Of a DNA stretch of 15,533 nucleotides, positions 7,384 to 14,660 are shown in pieces. Positions within the stretch are counted from its first letter, which is position 1. The number at the start of each line of letters is the position of its first letter. A model generated the notes under the pieces. It was given only the letters and a program-made list of their open reading frames with translations. It had not been told where the DNA came from and ran no database searches. Where the stretch lies: NCBI GenBank assembly GCA_946886545.1, contig CAMPIU010000022.1, forward strand, positions 1 through 15,533. Direction: 5' to 3'. The position numbers and the translations under genes are program-made. The DNA is from an uncultured Flavobacteriales bacterium (lineage in GTDB: Bacteria > Bacteroidota > Bacteroidia > Flavobacteriales > Crocinitomicaceae).

Positions 7384-8642
7384 TTTTTCTTCTTCCTTTC
7401 ACTTTTACGTTTGGCGCGTTTTTCTTTCCGGGCTTCTTTTTTCTTGTTATCACCACTCCCAAACACTTTTTCCAGGAAAGTCTTTTTTCCACCTTCCTGC
7501 AGGTTATTGATACTAATAGAATTATCCATGGTAGGGCGGAGAGCATGTAAAAATGCATTGCGTAATACGTAACTGATTGCCCGCCATTTATTTAAATTCA
7601 CTTTATCAAATGTTCCACCGAACTGGACCTTGGTAGCAAGCTGCTCCTTGCTTTGATTCTGAAGAATTTCAGCAGCACTGGCAACAAGTGTTTCCCACAA
7701 AATCTGTTTAAAATCACCTTCCTGCTTATTCCATTGCACTACGTCCAGATCTTTTAAGAAGGGTTTTACATAACCGCCGAATTTACCTTCCTTGGCAGCG
7801 AATTCACCATACATATTGAAAATACCTTTCTTCACATCGAAATTCCCATACTCACGGAGCATATCATTCAGTAACACCAGATTCAGTCCATTCATTGCTG
7901 TATTCATATCAAAAGTGGGCACCTTTGCCAGTGCATCGAATTTCACATTTAATGAAAACTTACCTTCATAAGCTTCCCCGGTAGCAGTAAGAGTTGCAGG
8001 AAGCAATTCTTTGCTATCTGTAACATTCGTCAGGTTAGTTGCCGTTATATTGATATTTTTCATTGCAATATCCAATTTAGGCTTTGCTTCAAGATCCCGG
8101 TAGTGAATCTCTCCATTGTGGATATCAAAACGGTTGATTGTTACCGGCATCAAATCATCAACCAACTGTGCAAAATCTGCTGTATCTGCTCTTACATCTT
8201 CTCCTTTGTGTTTCTCTTTCACAAAGTTCACTATTGGTTCTTCCACGCTGATTTCACCCACGATCGAACCGTGAAAAATAGCTTTCCATTCGATTGACAG
8301 ATCAATGGACGGCGATTTGAAGAACGGAATGGTATCCTTCTCTCCTGTTTGATCCTTTTTCTCCACTTTTTTCAGAATTTGGATATCCTTGATCTCGTAT
8401 GCACCACGATACAAATGAATGTCAATATCATCCACATGACCGTAGTATTCTTCAAGGTTCTCCAACTTTCCGTTCACATATTTCAAAACGATATAGGGTA
8501 ATAGCAATCTGAAAATGATCAGCACAGCGATGATTGATCCCCAAATGATCCGACGTTTTCTCTTACGTTTCTTCTTTTCTTCCGGTGTCAGCGTTTTTTT
8601 GCGCTCTTTTCGGCTTATTGGTGTTTGTTTTTTTTCTTCCAT
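7380..8642 (-). CDS. AsmA/DUF748-like inner-membrane protein with lysine-rich tail
   Basis: From the ATG at 8642 this is 420 residues: a very basic cytoplasmic N-terminus (1-31), one transmembrane helix (about 32-52) and a long extracytoplasmic domain. It shows AsmA/DUF748-type features: an early strand pair with 'VEEPIVNF' (133-140), a 'RFDIHNGEIHYRD' strand (171-183), a LNDMLREYGNFDVKKG stretch (258-273) and 'GGYVKPFLKDLDV' (289-301). Such proteins are anchored in the inner membrane and span the periplasm; relatives are linked to lipid transport and outer-membrane integrity. Residues 397-420 are nearly all K, R and E. A GTG at 8681 in the same frame would add 13 residues; I prefer the ATG because those residues do not look like part of the protein. 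Its stop overlaps the next gene's ATG. The exact family is moderately sure, the function inferred. Confidence 0.82.
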   Translation of the reverse strand: MEEKKQTPISRKERKKTLTPEEKKKRKRKRRIIWGSIIAVLIIFRLLLPYIVLKYVNGKLENLEEYYGHVDDIDIHLYRGAYEIKDIQILKKVEKKDQTGEKDTIPFFKSPSIDLSIEWKAIFHGSIVGEISVEEPIVNFVKEKHKGEDVRADTADFAQLVDDLMPVTINRFDIHNGEIHYRDLEAKPKLDIAMKNINITATNLTNVTDSKELLPATLTATGEAYEGKFSLNVKFDALAKVPTFDMNTAMNGLNLVLLNDMLREYGNFDVKKGIFNMYGEFAAKEGKFGGYVKPFLKDLDVVQWNKQEGDFKQILWETLVASAAEILQNQSKEQLATKVQFGGTFDKVNLNKWRAISYVLRNAFLHALRPTMDNSISINNLQEGGKKTFLEKVFGSGDNKKKEARKEKRAKRKSERKKKK

Positions 8643-8766
8643 AACAATCGTTTTTAATTGATGGCGATAACCCGCAAACACAGTCAGTAAGGTACGTTTA
8701 ATTTACTTAAGAGAAAAGATAGGTAAAACAGATGGATTAGGTTTACACAAAAAGTTAATTTATTCT

Positions 8767-8796
8767 AATTGCGAATGCCGAATTACGAATTGCGAG
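8767..8796. repeat. short GAATT/GCGA repeat tract
   Basis: AATTGCGA occurs at 8767-8774 and again at 8788-8795, with CGAATTACGAATT between, giving interleaved direct and inverted copies of AATTCG. It is followed by GAGTCTC. It lies in the 314-base gap 8643-8956, which has no supported gene. Similar AATTCG tracts occur between genes in other Bacteroidota as I recall, so a dispersed repeat is plausible but unverified. Confidence 0.45.
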
Positions 8797-8863
8797 TCTC
8801 TACCCTCGAGTAATGGGGCATTTGTCTGCAGTATCAACTCTTCATGCAAATGATCAGATCCCC

Positions 8864-8945
8864 GTTCCGAAAGTCAATCTGTCCTATAAACATCCGATTT
8901 CACACATGTTTCGGAACTTTTCTGATTGACTCAAGTTTGTTTGAG
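8864..8945. other. cluster of interleaved inverted repeats in a noncoding gap
   Basis: GTTCCGAAA (8864-8872) is exactly complementary to TTTCGGAAC (8909-8917), and AGTCAATC (8872-8879) to GATTGACT (8924-8931). The pairs interleave in the order A-B-A'-B', as in an H-type pseudoknot. A third small hairpin, CTCAA/TTGAG (8930-8934 with 8941-8945), sits just beyond the stop of the cysteine-cluster gene. It may be a 3' end structure, a leader element of the AsmA-like gene, or a protein-binding site. Confidence 0.45.
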
Positions 8946-8956
8946 ATTGGCGGCGC

Positions 8957-9826
8957 TTACCTAATCTTCGCTCCGTGACTTTTGGCTATGTCAATCCAGT
9001 ACTCTGATAATCCTTTAGCGTCGGCACCGATAGCGTATGCTAAAAACAAGGCTAATGCCATCATTAAGCAGGAAGTTTCCCGAATGGAACCAAATGTTGT
9101 CAGGCTGTCTGATAGTTCCTGAATCTTTTTATTCAGGAGTTCATTGTGAGCTTCCACGAAACCAATCATCTCACCGTTTTGTTCTTCCAAGGCAGGGATC
9201 ATGAGTACATCCAGCCATTCAACCGGGATCTGCTTTGCTAAAGCTGCTGCATCCAGTGCTCCCAATTTCCGCCAGGAAGTCAACGTTTGAGTATCACCTG
9301 ATTCAGCCAAACCGGTATCGAGCAGCAATTCAAAGGAAACATCTGCCAGGTTCTGCATGATTTCCATGTATGCATCCTGTGCCTGTTCAAAGGCAAAAGT
9401 CTCCTGCCCGACCAGGTATTCTTCAACCGTCAATTTGGGTAATCCCAGTACTTCAGGGCATTCTTTCAAACATGGAAAGTCCTGACCTTCGTGGATGTAT
9501 TGAGCCGTTCCATTCTGAATTTGCCGTCCCAAGGGAAACAAGCGACAAGCCAGTGGTCTGGCTGGATGCACGCTGCATCCTTTTCCGTCTTCATACAACC
9601 CACAGGAAAGCTTCCCGGTATAATTGGGTAAGCCGCTGAACTGCAAAACAGTTCCGGATGCCTGAGTATGTTTACTCCTGAATTCCTGCAAAGACATTCC
9701 TTTCGCATGTGCCAAACGCATCAGCTCCCAAGGATTGAGTCGCACCAGATTCCCATGGCAACAGGTCCCTGACCTGGAGCAGGTTAAGGAAAGGGGATCA
9801 CTGAGGTTTAATAAGGTGTTTTGCAC
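8957..9826 (-). CDS. YkgJ-family cysteine-cluster protein, long form
   Basis: The 289-residue protein carries the YkgJ/CxxCxxCC-family pattern, which is thought to bind zinc or iron-sulfur. The first motif, usually CxxCGxCC, is CSRSGTCC here: C16, C22 and C23 are kept but the second cysteine is S19. It continues with C75, then C84 in GCSVHPARPLACRLFPLG with C94, and a further pair C119 and C123. The block HPARPLACRLFP is the most diagnostic part. Residues about 130-289 form a helical extension; many YkgJ proteins are shorter (roughly 100-250 residues). The start is a GTG at 9826; the next in-frame ATG would delete the first cysteine motif, so the GTG is needed. It stands alone on the - strand with long gaps either side. 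Function is unknown; family assignment is firm. Confidence 0.88.
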   Translation of the reverse strand: MQNTLLNLSDPLSLTCSRSGTCCHGNLVRLNPWELMRLAHAKGMSLQEFRSKHTQASGTVLQFSGLPNYTGKLSCGLYEDGKGCSVHPARPLACRLFPLGRQIQNGTAQYIHEGQDFPCLKECPEVLGLPKLTVEEYLVGQETFAFEQAQDAYMEIMQNLADVSFELLLDTGLAESGDTQTLTSWRKLGALDAAALAKQIPVEWLDVLMIPALEEQNGEMIGFVEAHNELLNKKIQELSDSLTTFGSIRETSCLMMALALFLAYAIGADAKGLSEYWIDIAKSHGAKIR

Positions 9827-9841
9827 GAGAAAATTAAAGGG

Positions 9842-9872
9842 TAAAGATAGAGAAAAAGAAAGTGCAGATAAA
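9842..9872 (-). promoter_or_regulatory. possible promoter of the cysteine-cluster gene
   Basis: On the - strand TATCTTTA (9842-9849) differs by one base from TAnnTTTG. TTTA (9869-9872) lies 19 bases upstream, the expected -33 spacing, again one base from TTTG. The box ends 15 bases before the GTG start at 9826. Confidence 0.3.
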
Positions 9873-9955
9873 GGTATTCAACTCAGCAGGACCAAATCAA
9901 AAAGAAATGGACAAGGATTCAATATAGGTTTAAACCAATAAAGATTTGTTTTAGT

Positions 9956-9984
9956 GCTTGCACGAGTCTGAGACTCGCGCTAGC
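9956..9984. repeat. REP-like palindrome
   Basis: GCTTGCACGAGTC (9956-9968) and GACTCGCGCTAGC (9972-9984) are inverted copies with two mismatches around a TGA loop; the inner CGAGTC/GACTCG is perfect. It lies between the small membrane protein gene and the cysteine-cluster gene. No T-run follows on either strand, so it looks more like a repetitive extragenic palindrome than a terminator. GCGAGTCTC at 8792-8800 shares its core. Confidence 0.5.
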
Positions 9985-10017
9985 TTGAGATGGATTAGGA
10001 CAGCTTGGTGATTTTTT

Positions 10018-10260
10018 TTACCTGCAAATCAGTTTTCGCAATCCATTTAATACCAGGATAACAAGTGAGAACAGGCTCCCGAAGAAGAATAAATAAAACA
10101 GACTCAGACTTATGGCATAGATTCCTAATGAATGGAAATCACCAAAAATGAGATTATTTAAGAGGTAAAGAAAAAACAAAACACCAACTCCCAAGAAAAA
10201 CACTTTGATACAAATCCTGTTTAAGCGATCACTTATAAAACGGGTATAAACTCCTTTCAT
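10018..10260 (-). CDS. small hydrophobic membrane protein, unknown function
   Basis: This 80-residue protein has a basic N-terminus (MKGVYTRFISDRLNR) and two strongly hydrophobic helices, about 17-38 and 46-73, then ends in LRKLICR. With positive charge at both ends, both termini are probably cytoplasmic. I do not recognise a family. It stands alone between two gaps, with 104 bases to the T9SS gene upstream. In that gap TACTTTAG on the - strand (10285-10292) is one base from the TAnnTTTG promoter box. It could belong to a poorly conserved integral membrane family; that it is a real gene rests on the clean membrane topology and lack of any competing frame. Confidence 0.62.
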   Translation of the reverse strand: MKGVYTRFISDRLNRICIKVFFLGVGVLFFLYLLNNLIFGDFHSLGIYAISLSLFYLFFFGSLFSLVILVLNGLRKLICR

Positions 10261-10364
10261 CTCTAGTCTGAATTAATAACTGGGCTAAAGTAAATGAAAT
10301 GCTTCTGCCACAATAAAAAGTAACAGAATTATAACAATTGGGATTTTATGCCTTCTATTGGCTT

Positions 10365-11831
10365 TTACAGCTTTATCACTTTCCCTGTATACCAAATACC
10401 ATCTGATTGATAGCGAATAATATAGGTTCCGTTTACCCAGGAGGAAGTTTGAATGGAAGAAACTGAAGCATCGGAAGTATAGATCTGTTTTCCGGTCAGA
10501 TCAAGAACCTCAATGAACTCGAGAGACTCTGTCGCGTCAATTTGAAGAGATTCCGTAAATGGATTCGGGTAAATGGAGATATCCGCATTACTTTCCAGGT
10601 CTTCTACCTTTAAAACACTATAGATCACAGGATTTCCGCTTGCAGGAAAAGCATTGTCATTTCCAAGTTTAACAATGAACAAAGAATTTCCTCCGGTACT
10701 GAAACCGGGATCCGTGTGATATCCAACCAAAACGGCATATCCGTCATTGGTTTGAATGATCTGGTTCATCTGGTCCTGTCCCAATCCATTGTAACCACCT
10801 CCATAGCCGCCCCAGAAAAATGCAGAGGCAAACAGGTTAATTACAAAATCTTCCCCGCCCGGATAAGAATATTGTGGGTCATTTCCCTGAGTAACGACAA
10901 AATACTTATCTCCAGGTGATGCAGTATAATTGACGAACCCGACATACCGGCTCGGATGAACAGAATAGCCATCATCAGTTGAAATAAAATCTCCGTCAAG
11001 GTCTAGAAAAACATGGTAATTATCCGAATCGCTCTTTCCTGTTTTCACACCTTCTCCGACACACTTTAATGTATTTGAAACCAACTGAACATCGTTTAAA
11101 ATATATTCTCCGTCACTTCCTGTCAGGGTATCCCAAAGCAAGGATCCGTTGATATGATAATACCCGATATATGCCTTCGACTTTAATGAATCAGCCAAAT
11201 ATCCGGTACCAACAACAGCAAATGTGGTATCTGTAACCAGCACTCCTTTATTGAGATAATCCAGGCCTATTCCACCGGCCTGCTGGCTCCAGATCTCATT
11301 TCCATCCTTATCAATACGTGTAAAATACCTGTCTGCAACTTGTGCCTGGTTTGCATCTGATTCGCCTAACATAACAATACTCGTATCAGGCAGTAAAATT
11401 GCATCATGAAAGCGTTCCCATCCACCATTGTCATACCATTTTTCCCACTGCTGATTTCCGGCAAGATCTGTAAAAACGACGTATCCGTCAAAACCTCCGG
11501 TACCGTTACTGGAAGAAGTCCCAACTATATAATATCCGTAGCTCGGAACAAAAATCACTCTTCTTCCCTCTTCAAACTCAGCTCCGCCATACTGTTTAGA
11601 CCACACATGAAAACCTTGTTTGTCTAACTTTAGCAGGAAAGCTTGTGATGGAGCATCCTCAAAACTGGAAGAAGAACCGGTAACAATGTAACTGCTGTCC
11701 GGCAATTGTGCCACACCTTCCGCTTTATCGTATCCGTTTCCGCCAAAAACGTGATAAAAAGCAATCTGTCCTTTGGATTCCAAAGAATATGCGAGCAAAA
11801 GCAAAACAACCAAATATTTTAGAATACCCAT
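10365..11831 (-). CDS. T9SS-secreted propeller-like repeat protein
   Basis: The 488-residue protein has a signal peptide (about 1-22) and at least four repeats of a blade-like pattern between residues 27 and 395: 'GG..YD.A', 'SYIVTGSS', 'FLLKLD..G...W.K.YGG'. The copies at 27-83 and 84-137 are clearest, and 'DGYAVLVGYHTDP ... LFIVKLG' near 363-390 is another. This resembles delta-60-type or beta-propeller repeats found in many Bacteroidota surface proteins. Residues 415-488 are a T9SS type A sorting domain (SIYPNPFTESLQI ... SSWVNGTYIIRY ... KVIKL), so it should be exported through T9SS. Its start lies inside the end of the beta-barrel gene (13-base overlap), making it the last gene of a three-gene unit. 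The ligand or enzymatic role is not evident; no catalytic motif is seen. Confidence 0.9.
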   Translation of the reverse strand: MGILKYLVVLLLLAYSLESKGQIAFYHVFGGNGYDKAEGVAQLPDSSYIVTGSSSSFEDAPSQAFLLKLDKQGFHVWSKQYGGAEFEEGRRVIFVPSYGYYIVGTSSSNGTGGFDGYVVFTDLAGNQQWEKWYDNGGWERFHDAILLPDTSIVMLGESDANQAQVADRYFTRIDKDGNEIWSQQAGGIGLDYLNKGVLVTDTTFAVVGTGYLADSLKSKAYIGYYHINGSLLWDTLTGSDGEYILNDVQLVSNTLKCVGEGVKTGKSDSDNYHVFLDLDGDFISTDDGYSVHPSRYVGFVNYTASPGDKYFVVTQGNDPQYSYPGGEDFVINLFASAFFWGGYGGGYNGLGQDQMNQIIQTNDGYAVLVGYHTDPGFSTGGNSLFIVKLGNDNAFPASGNPVIYSVLKVEDLESNADISIYPNPFTESLQIDATESLEFIEVLDLTGKQIYTSDASVSSIQTSSWVNGTYIIRYQSDGIWYTGKVIKL

Positions 11832-13048
11832 GACAAACGAATTAATGCTGATTGACCAAAGCCTTTTTTAGATACCAAACCGTAAACATCGTCCGTACCC
11901 AATTGAACTCCAATTTTGTTTTTGTGATACCCGAGCATCAAGCCACCCCTTACGATTGATGAACCTCCGAAAGCTGCGTTGGCAGAAACAGAGATCTGTG
12001 GTACAAAACGATAGAATAAGCCCACAAAACCGGTTGGAACAATTCCAATAGTCGGGTAAAAACGAATTCCGAAGAAACTTTGTAATTTTTTAGCTGATTC
12101 GAGATCAACTAACTTCATGATTTGAATGTACGCAGGAACCATCACCCAACGCTTCACCTCAGTTTTTTCCACATTTAGTGAATCGAGAAGGGAAAAATCA
12201 TCCCCGAAAAGATTTCCGCTGTTCTTGATCTGATCCATTGTGAATCCACTATATCTGTATGTTGAATCTGAATTGTAACGGGTTTGAGGTTCAAACATAT
12301 AAGCTGCTCCCAAATTCTGAACAGTAAACTGAAATGTAGCCGAATCTTTTAACCAGGGAACTTTCAGATATAAATCAAAATCCACTGCAAAACCCAATCC
12401 TTTGCTGAATTCCTTGCCTTTCGAGTAGGTCATATCCCCATTCAGACGAAGGCTTATGGAATCCAGATTGGGATCCTGCGACAGTTTTCCCGTTCGGATG
12501 TAACCACCCCATTGATTTTGAACGTTCACTACATTTAAGGTCAAAGAACTTCCTGTTTTTTTGTGGTAAAATCCAAAACCCGCTTTTTGAAACTGCATGC
12601 CTGAAATGCGTGTACCGGTAAGGTTCGCCGTGTCTTCTCCCAAATAACTGTTCCCATAAAAAGTCAGTTTGAAAGCATCTTTGGAGTAATTCACGTTTCC
12701 GACAGCATAATACCCACCTTTTACTAACCAGGAATACCTTCCGGATTTAAATAAATTCGTTGCACCTGAAACGTAGGTAATCTCTCCTGATCCGAAAATT
12801 CCGAAGCGATTATTTGCACGATGTGATTTCAGTGTTCTATCTTTCATTTCAGAATCAATGTAGCCTCCAAATGCCAGAGTATTTACAAACTCTTTCTTCA
12901 TTGAAGTTCCCGTGGCATCGAAATTCCCACTGATGAGTAAACGATTGCTTTGTAAAAGACTATCTCGGAAAATAGGAAAAGTAGACTGACCGAATAACGA
13001 ATTAGCTGCAGTAAAAATGAATACGATTGCAAAAAAAAGTTTGTTCAT
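11819..13048 (-). CDS. outer-membrane beta-barrel protein (DUF5723-like)
   Basis: The 409-residue protein starts with a signal peptide (about 1-20, ending NSLFG before Q21). The rest is rich in alternating polar/aromatic strands, glycine turns and asparagine, typical of an outer-membrane barrel, and ends in the aromatic residue F of SWVF, as expected for a barrel's last strand. The plan (early 'NNRFGIFGSG' strand, 'LTLNVVNVQNQWGGYI', late 'GLFYRF' and 'GGLMLGYHKNKIGVQLG') suggests the DUF5723 or a related Bacteroidota barrel family, but I could not confirm which. Its ATG shares one base with the lipoprotein stop (TAATG at 13046-13050), so the two are probably translated from one message. It may serve as partner of the lipoprotein and the secreted protein encoded beside it; that is inference. 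Confidence 0.82.
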   Translation of the reverse strand: MNKLFFAIVFIFTAANSLFGQSTFPIFRDSLLQSNRLLISGNFDATGTSMKKEFVNTLAFGGYIDSEMKDRTLKSHRANNRFGIFGSGEITYVSGATNLFKSGRYSWLVKGGYYAVGNVNYSKDAFKLTFYGNSYLGEDTANLTGTRISGMQFQKAGFGFYHKKTGSSLTLNVVNVQNQWGGYIRTGKLSQDPNLDSISLRLNGDMTYSKGKEFSKGLGFAVDFDLYLKVPWLKDSATFQFTVQNLGAAYMFEPQTRYNSDSTYRYSGFTMDQIKNSGNLFGDDFSLLDSLNVEKTEVKRWVMVPAYIQIMKLVDLESAKKLQSFFGIRFYPTIGIVPTGFVGLFYRFVPQISVSANAAFGGSSIVRGGLMLGYHKNKIGVQLGTDDVYGLVSKKGFGQSALIRLSWVF

Positions 13049-14622
13049 TACAAGTGATTTTCAATGGTTAGATTTGCACCAAGTTTAAACTTGAAGAATG
13101 CATTTGCAGGAATGGGTACCTGTGTATTTGCACCACTTGCATTATAGGTGTTCAGTTTGAGTTTGATCATACAAAACTTAACCTGTCCGATGTCATTGCA
13201 CACCGTTTCGGAAACAGGGAAGTAAACTACGCTCTTCTTTTGCATAATTCCATTGATCACAGAACCGAACACACTGGATTCGATTGCACTTGTTCCGGAA
13301 ACTACTGCCACGGTTTGATAATTTGCATCCAATAAATAGAGTTCCAGGTTTCCCTCAAATGGAAAAGCATTCATGGCATTTACCCATAGCTGACCTGATT
13401 TCACGTTTGTTTTATTCGGATCATTCACCAAACTGAGAGCAAAAGTATCCTGGAAGATCAAATCAGTTAAACCCACATTCAGTGGGAATAATCCGTTTAA
13501 TTTCACCCTCAAGGGATAAGCATCATAAATTTCATCCCATCCTCCCGAAACATTTCCCCATGGATTCATTTGAAGCTGAAAGCTTAGCTCATTCTTCGCT
13601 CCATGGTTTTCTACATATTGCTCGAAATTGCTGTTTCCGGGTGTAAAACTCAATGTTGTGTTACTGGGCGAAATAATCCCGTTTGACCCCGTTGCCGCAT
13701 TAATTGTATTCCAGGTACCGATATTCGGATGAGTGAGAGCAACTGAATTCCCGGCAGCATTGATATTTTTAAGCGAGTTTATTTTGAATTTACCGTTCAC
13801 TTTCAAACCGTTTTCGATAGTCATATCAAAGGTCATGGCATCTACATCCATCAAACCATCTGTGATATTGTTCATTGCATCAATTTGAGCATATACCGTA
13901 TCAGACACAAGCTCATTTCCAAAATACCCACGTGCATAATCCAATTGAACATCATTCATCTTAAATTCAAAAATGATGGTGTCTGTTGTCGACACGGCAA
14001 CTGCAGGTCCGGCTGGATCTGATTTCACCAGCATTTTAGACTGAATTCTGTTATACGAAGTACCGAACTCTCCTGTTAAATCAAGCTCATAACCACTCAA
14101 ATCCACAAACCCGGAAGCAACTCCAGGATTGCTTTGGGTTCCTGCAGGGGCAATAAATTCTTGTGATAAAACCACTCCGTTCTTCTTAACTCCCGGAAGC
14201 TGGATAGTAAAAAAAGTCTTGGTTGCAATCGGATTAAACACTTTTAACTGCACACCTCCCTGTTTTACACGGATTTTTTTCAATTGCACCTCTCCAACAT
14301 CAATGACATGTTCTTCCACATTGTTTACAAATGAAGTTCCGGGTGCGGCAGTAATATTTAAAGCCATATTAAATGTATTGCGGACACTCGTATCGGGCAG
14401 TTCTACAAAATCACTTAATTTAAACTCAAATAAAGAAGAATTGATATCCAGAACATAATTGCCCGAAACTACTGTCAGTAAGGAATCCGCAACCAAATCA
14501 GACATCGTTAGACTGTCATGGACAAGCGGAACCTGCCAATCCGTATCCCACATTGCTTTATCGCGCTTCTTACAAGAAGCAAAAGCAAGACCGACACAAA
14601 GCAAAAATAGGAGTTTTTTCAT
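13048..14622 (-). CDS. Bacteroidota surface or periplasmic lipoprotein, unknown function
   Basis: From the ATG at 14622 this is 524 residues and begins with a lipoprotein signal: MKKLLFLLCVGLAFASC with the lipid-bearing cysteine at residue 17. A TTG at 14640 in the same frame would place extra residues before the signal peptide and is unlikely. The cysteine is followed by KKRDK, not the acidic patch reported as the surface-export signal in several Bacteroidota, so the protein may face the periplasm. The mature part is beta-rich, with 'W-TDWQVPLVHDSLTMSDL' near residue 25 in a style I know from Bacteroidota lipoproteins. No enzyme motif is seen. It lies 38 bases after the thiolase stop and overlaps the barrel gene by one base, so it is the likely first gene of the surface unit. 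Confidence 0.82.
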   Translation of the reverse strand: MKKLLFLLCVGLAFASCKKRDKAMWDTDWQVPLVHDSLTMSDLVADSLLTVVSGNYVLDINSSLFEFKLSDFVELPDTSVRNTFNMALNITAAPGTSFVNNVEEHVIDVGEVQLKKIRVKQGGVQLKVFNPIATKTFFTIQLPGVKKNGVVLSQEFIAPAGTQSNPGVASGFVDLSGYELDLTGEFGTSYNRIQSKMLVKSDPAGPAVAVSTTDTIIFEFKMNDVQLDYARGYFGNELVSDTVYAQIDAMNNITDGLMDVDAMTFDMTIENGLKVNGKFKINSLKNINAAGNSVALTHPNIGTWNTINAATGSNGIISPSNTTLSFTPGNSNFEQYVENHGAKNELSFQLQMNPWGNVSGGWDEIYDAYPLRVKLNGLFPLNVGLTDLIFQDTFALSLVNDPNKTNVKSGQLWVNAMNAFPFEGNLELYLLDANYQTVAVVSGTSAIESSVFGSVINGIMQKKSVVYFPVSETVCNDIGQVKFCMIKLKLNTYNASGANTQVPIPANAFFKFKLGANLTIENHL

Positions 14623-14660
14623 GGTATGTAAGAGATACAAAAATTCGAAATTGGTTGGAA

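Noticed and set aside
7283..7558. 91-residue open frame on the - strand
   Set aside because: It is another frame across the joint of the AsmA-like and LEA14-like genes, both of which have much stronger coding evidence.
8643..8760. promoter boxes TGTGTTTG and TATCTTTT before the AsmA-like gene
   Set aside because: Each is one base from TAnnTTTG, but neither has a matching -33 element, so I could not choose between them.
9735..9941. 68-residue open frame on the + strand
   Set aside because: It mostly overlaps the start of the cysteine-cluster gene and its promoter region, and its translation has no recognisable fold; it looks like a shadow.
10325..10364. possible terminator after the T9SS gene
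   Set aside because: Only a three-base GCC/GGC stem and no T-run are present on the - strand.
14129..14458. 109-residue open frame on the + strand
   Set aside because: It lies wholly inside the lipoprotein gene on the other strand and reads as random, cysteine-rich sequence.
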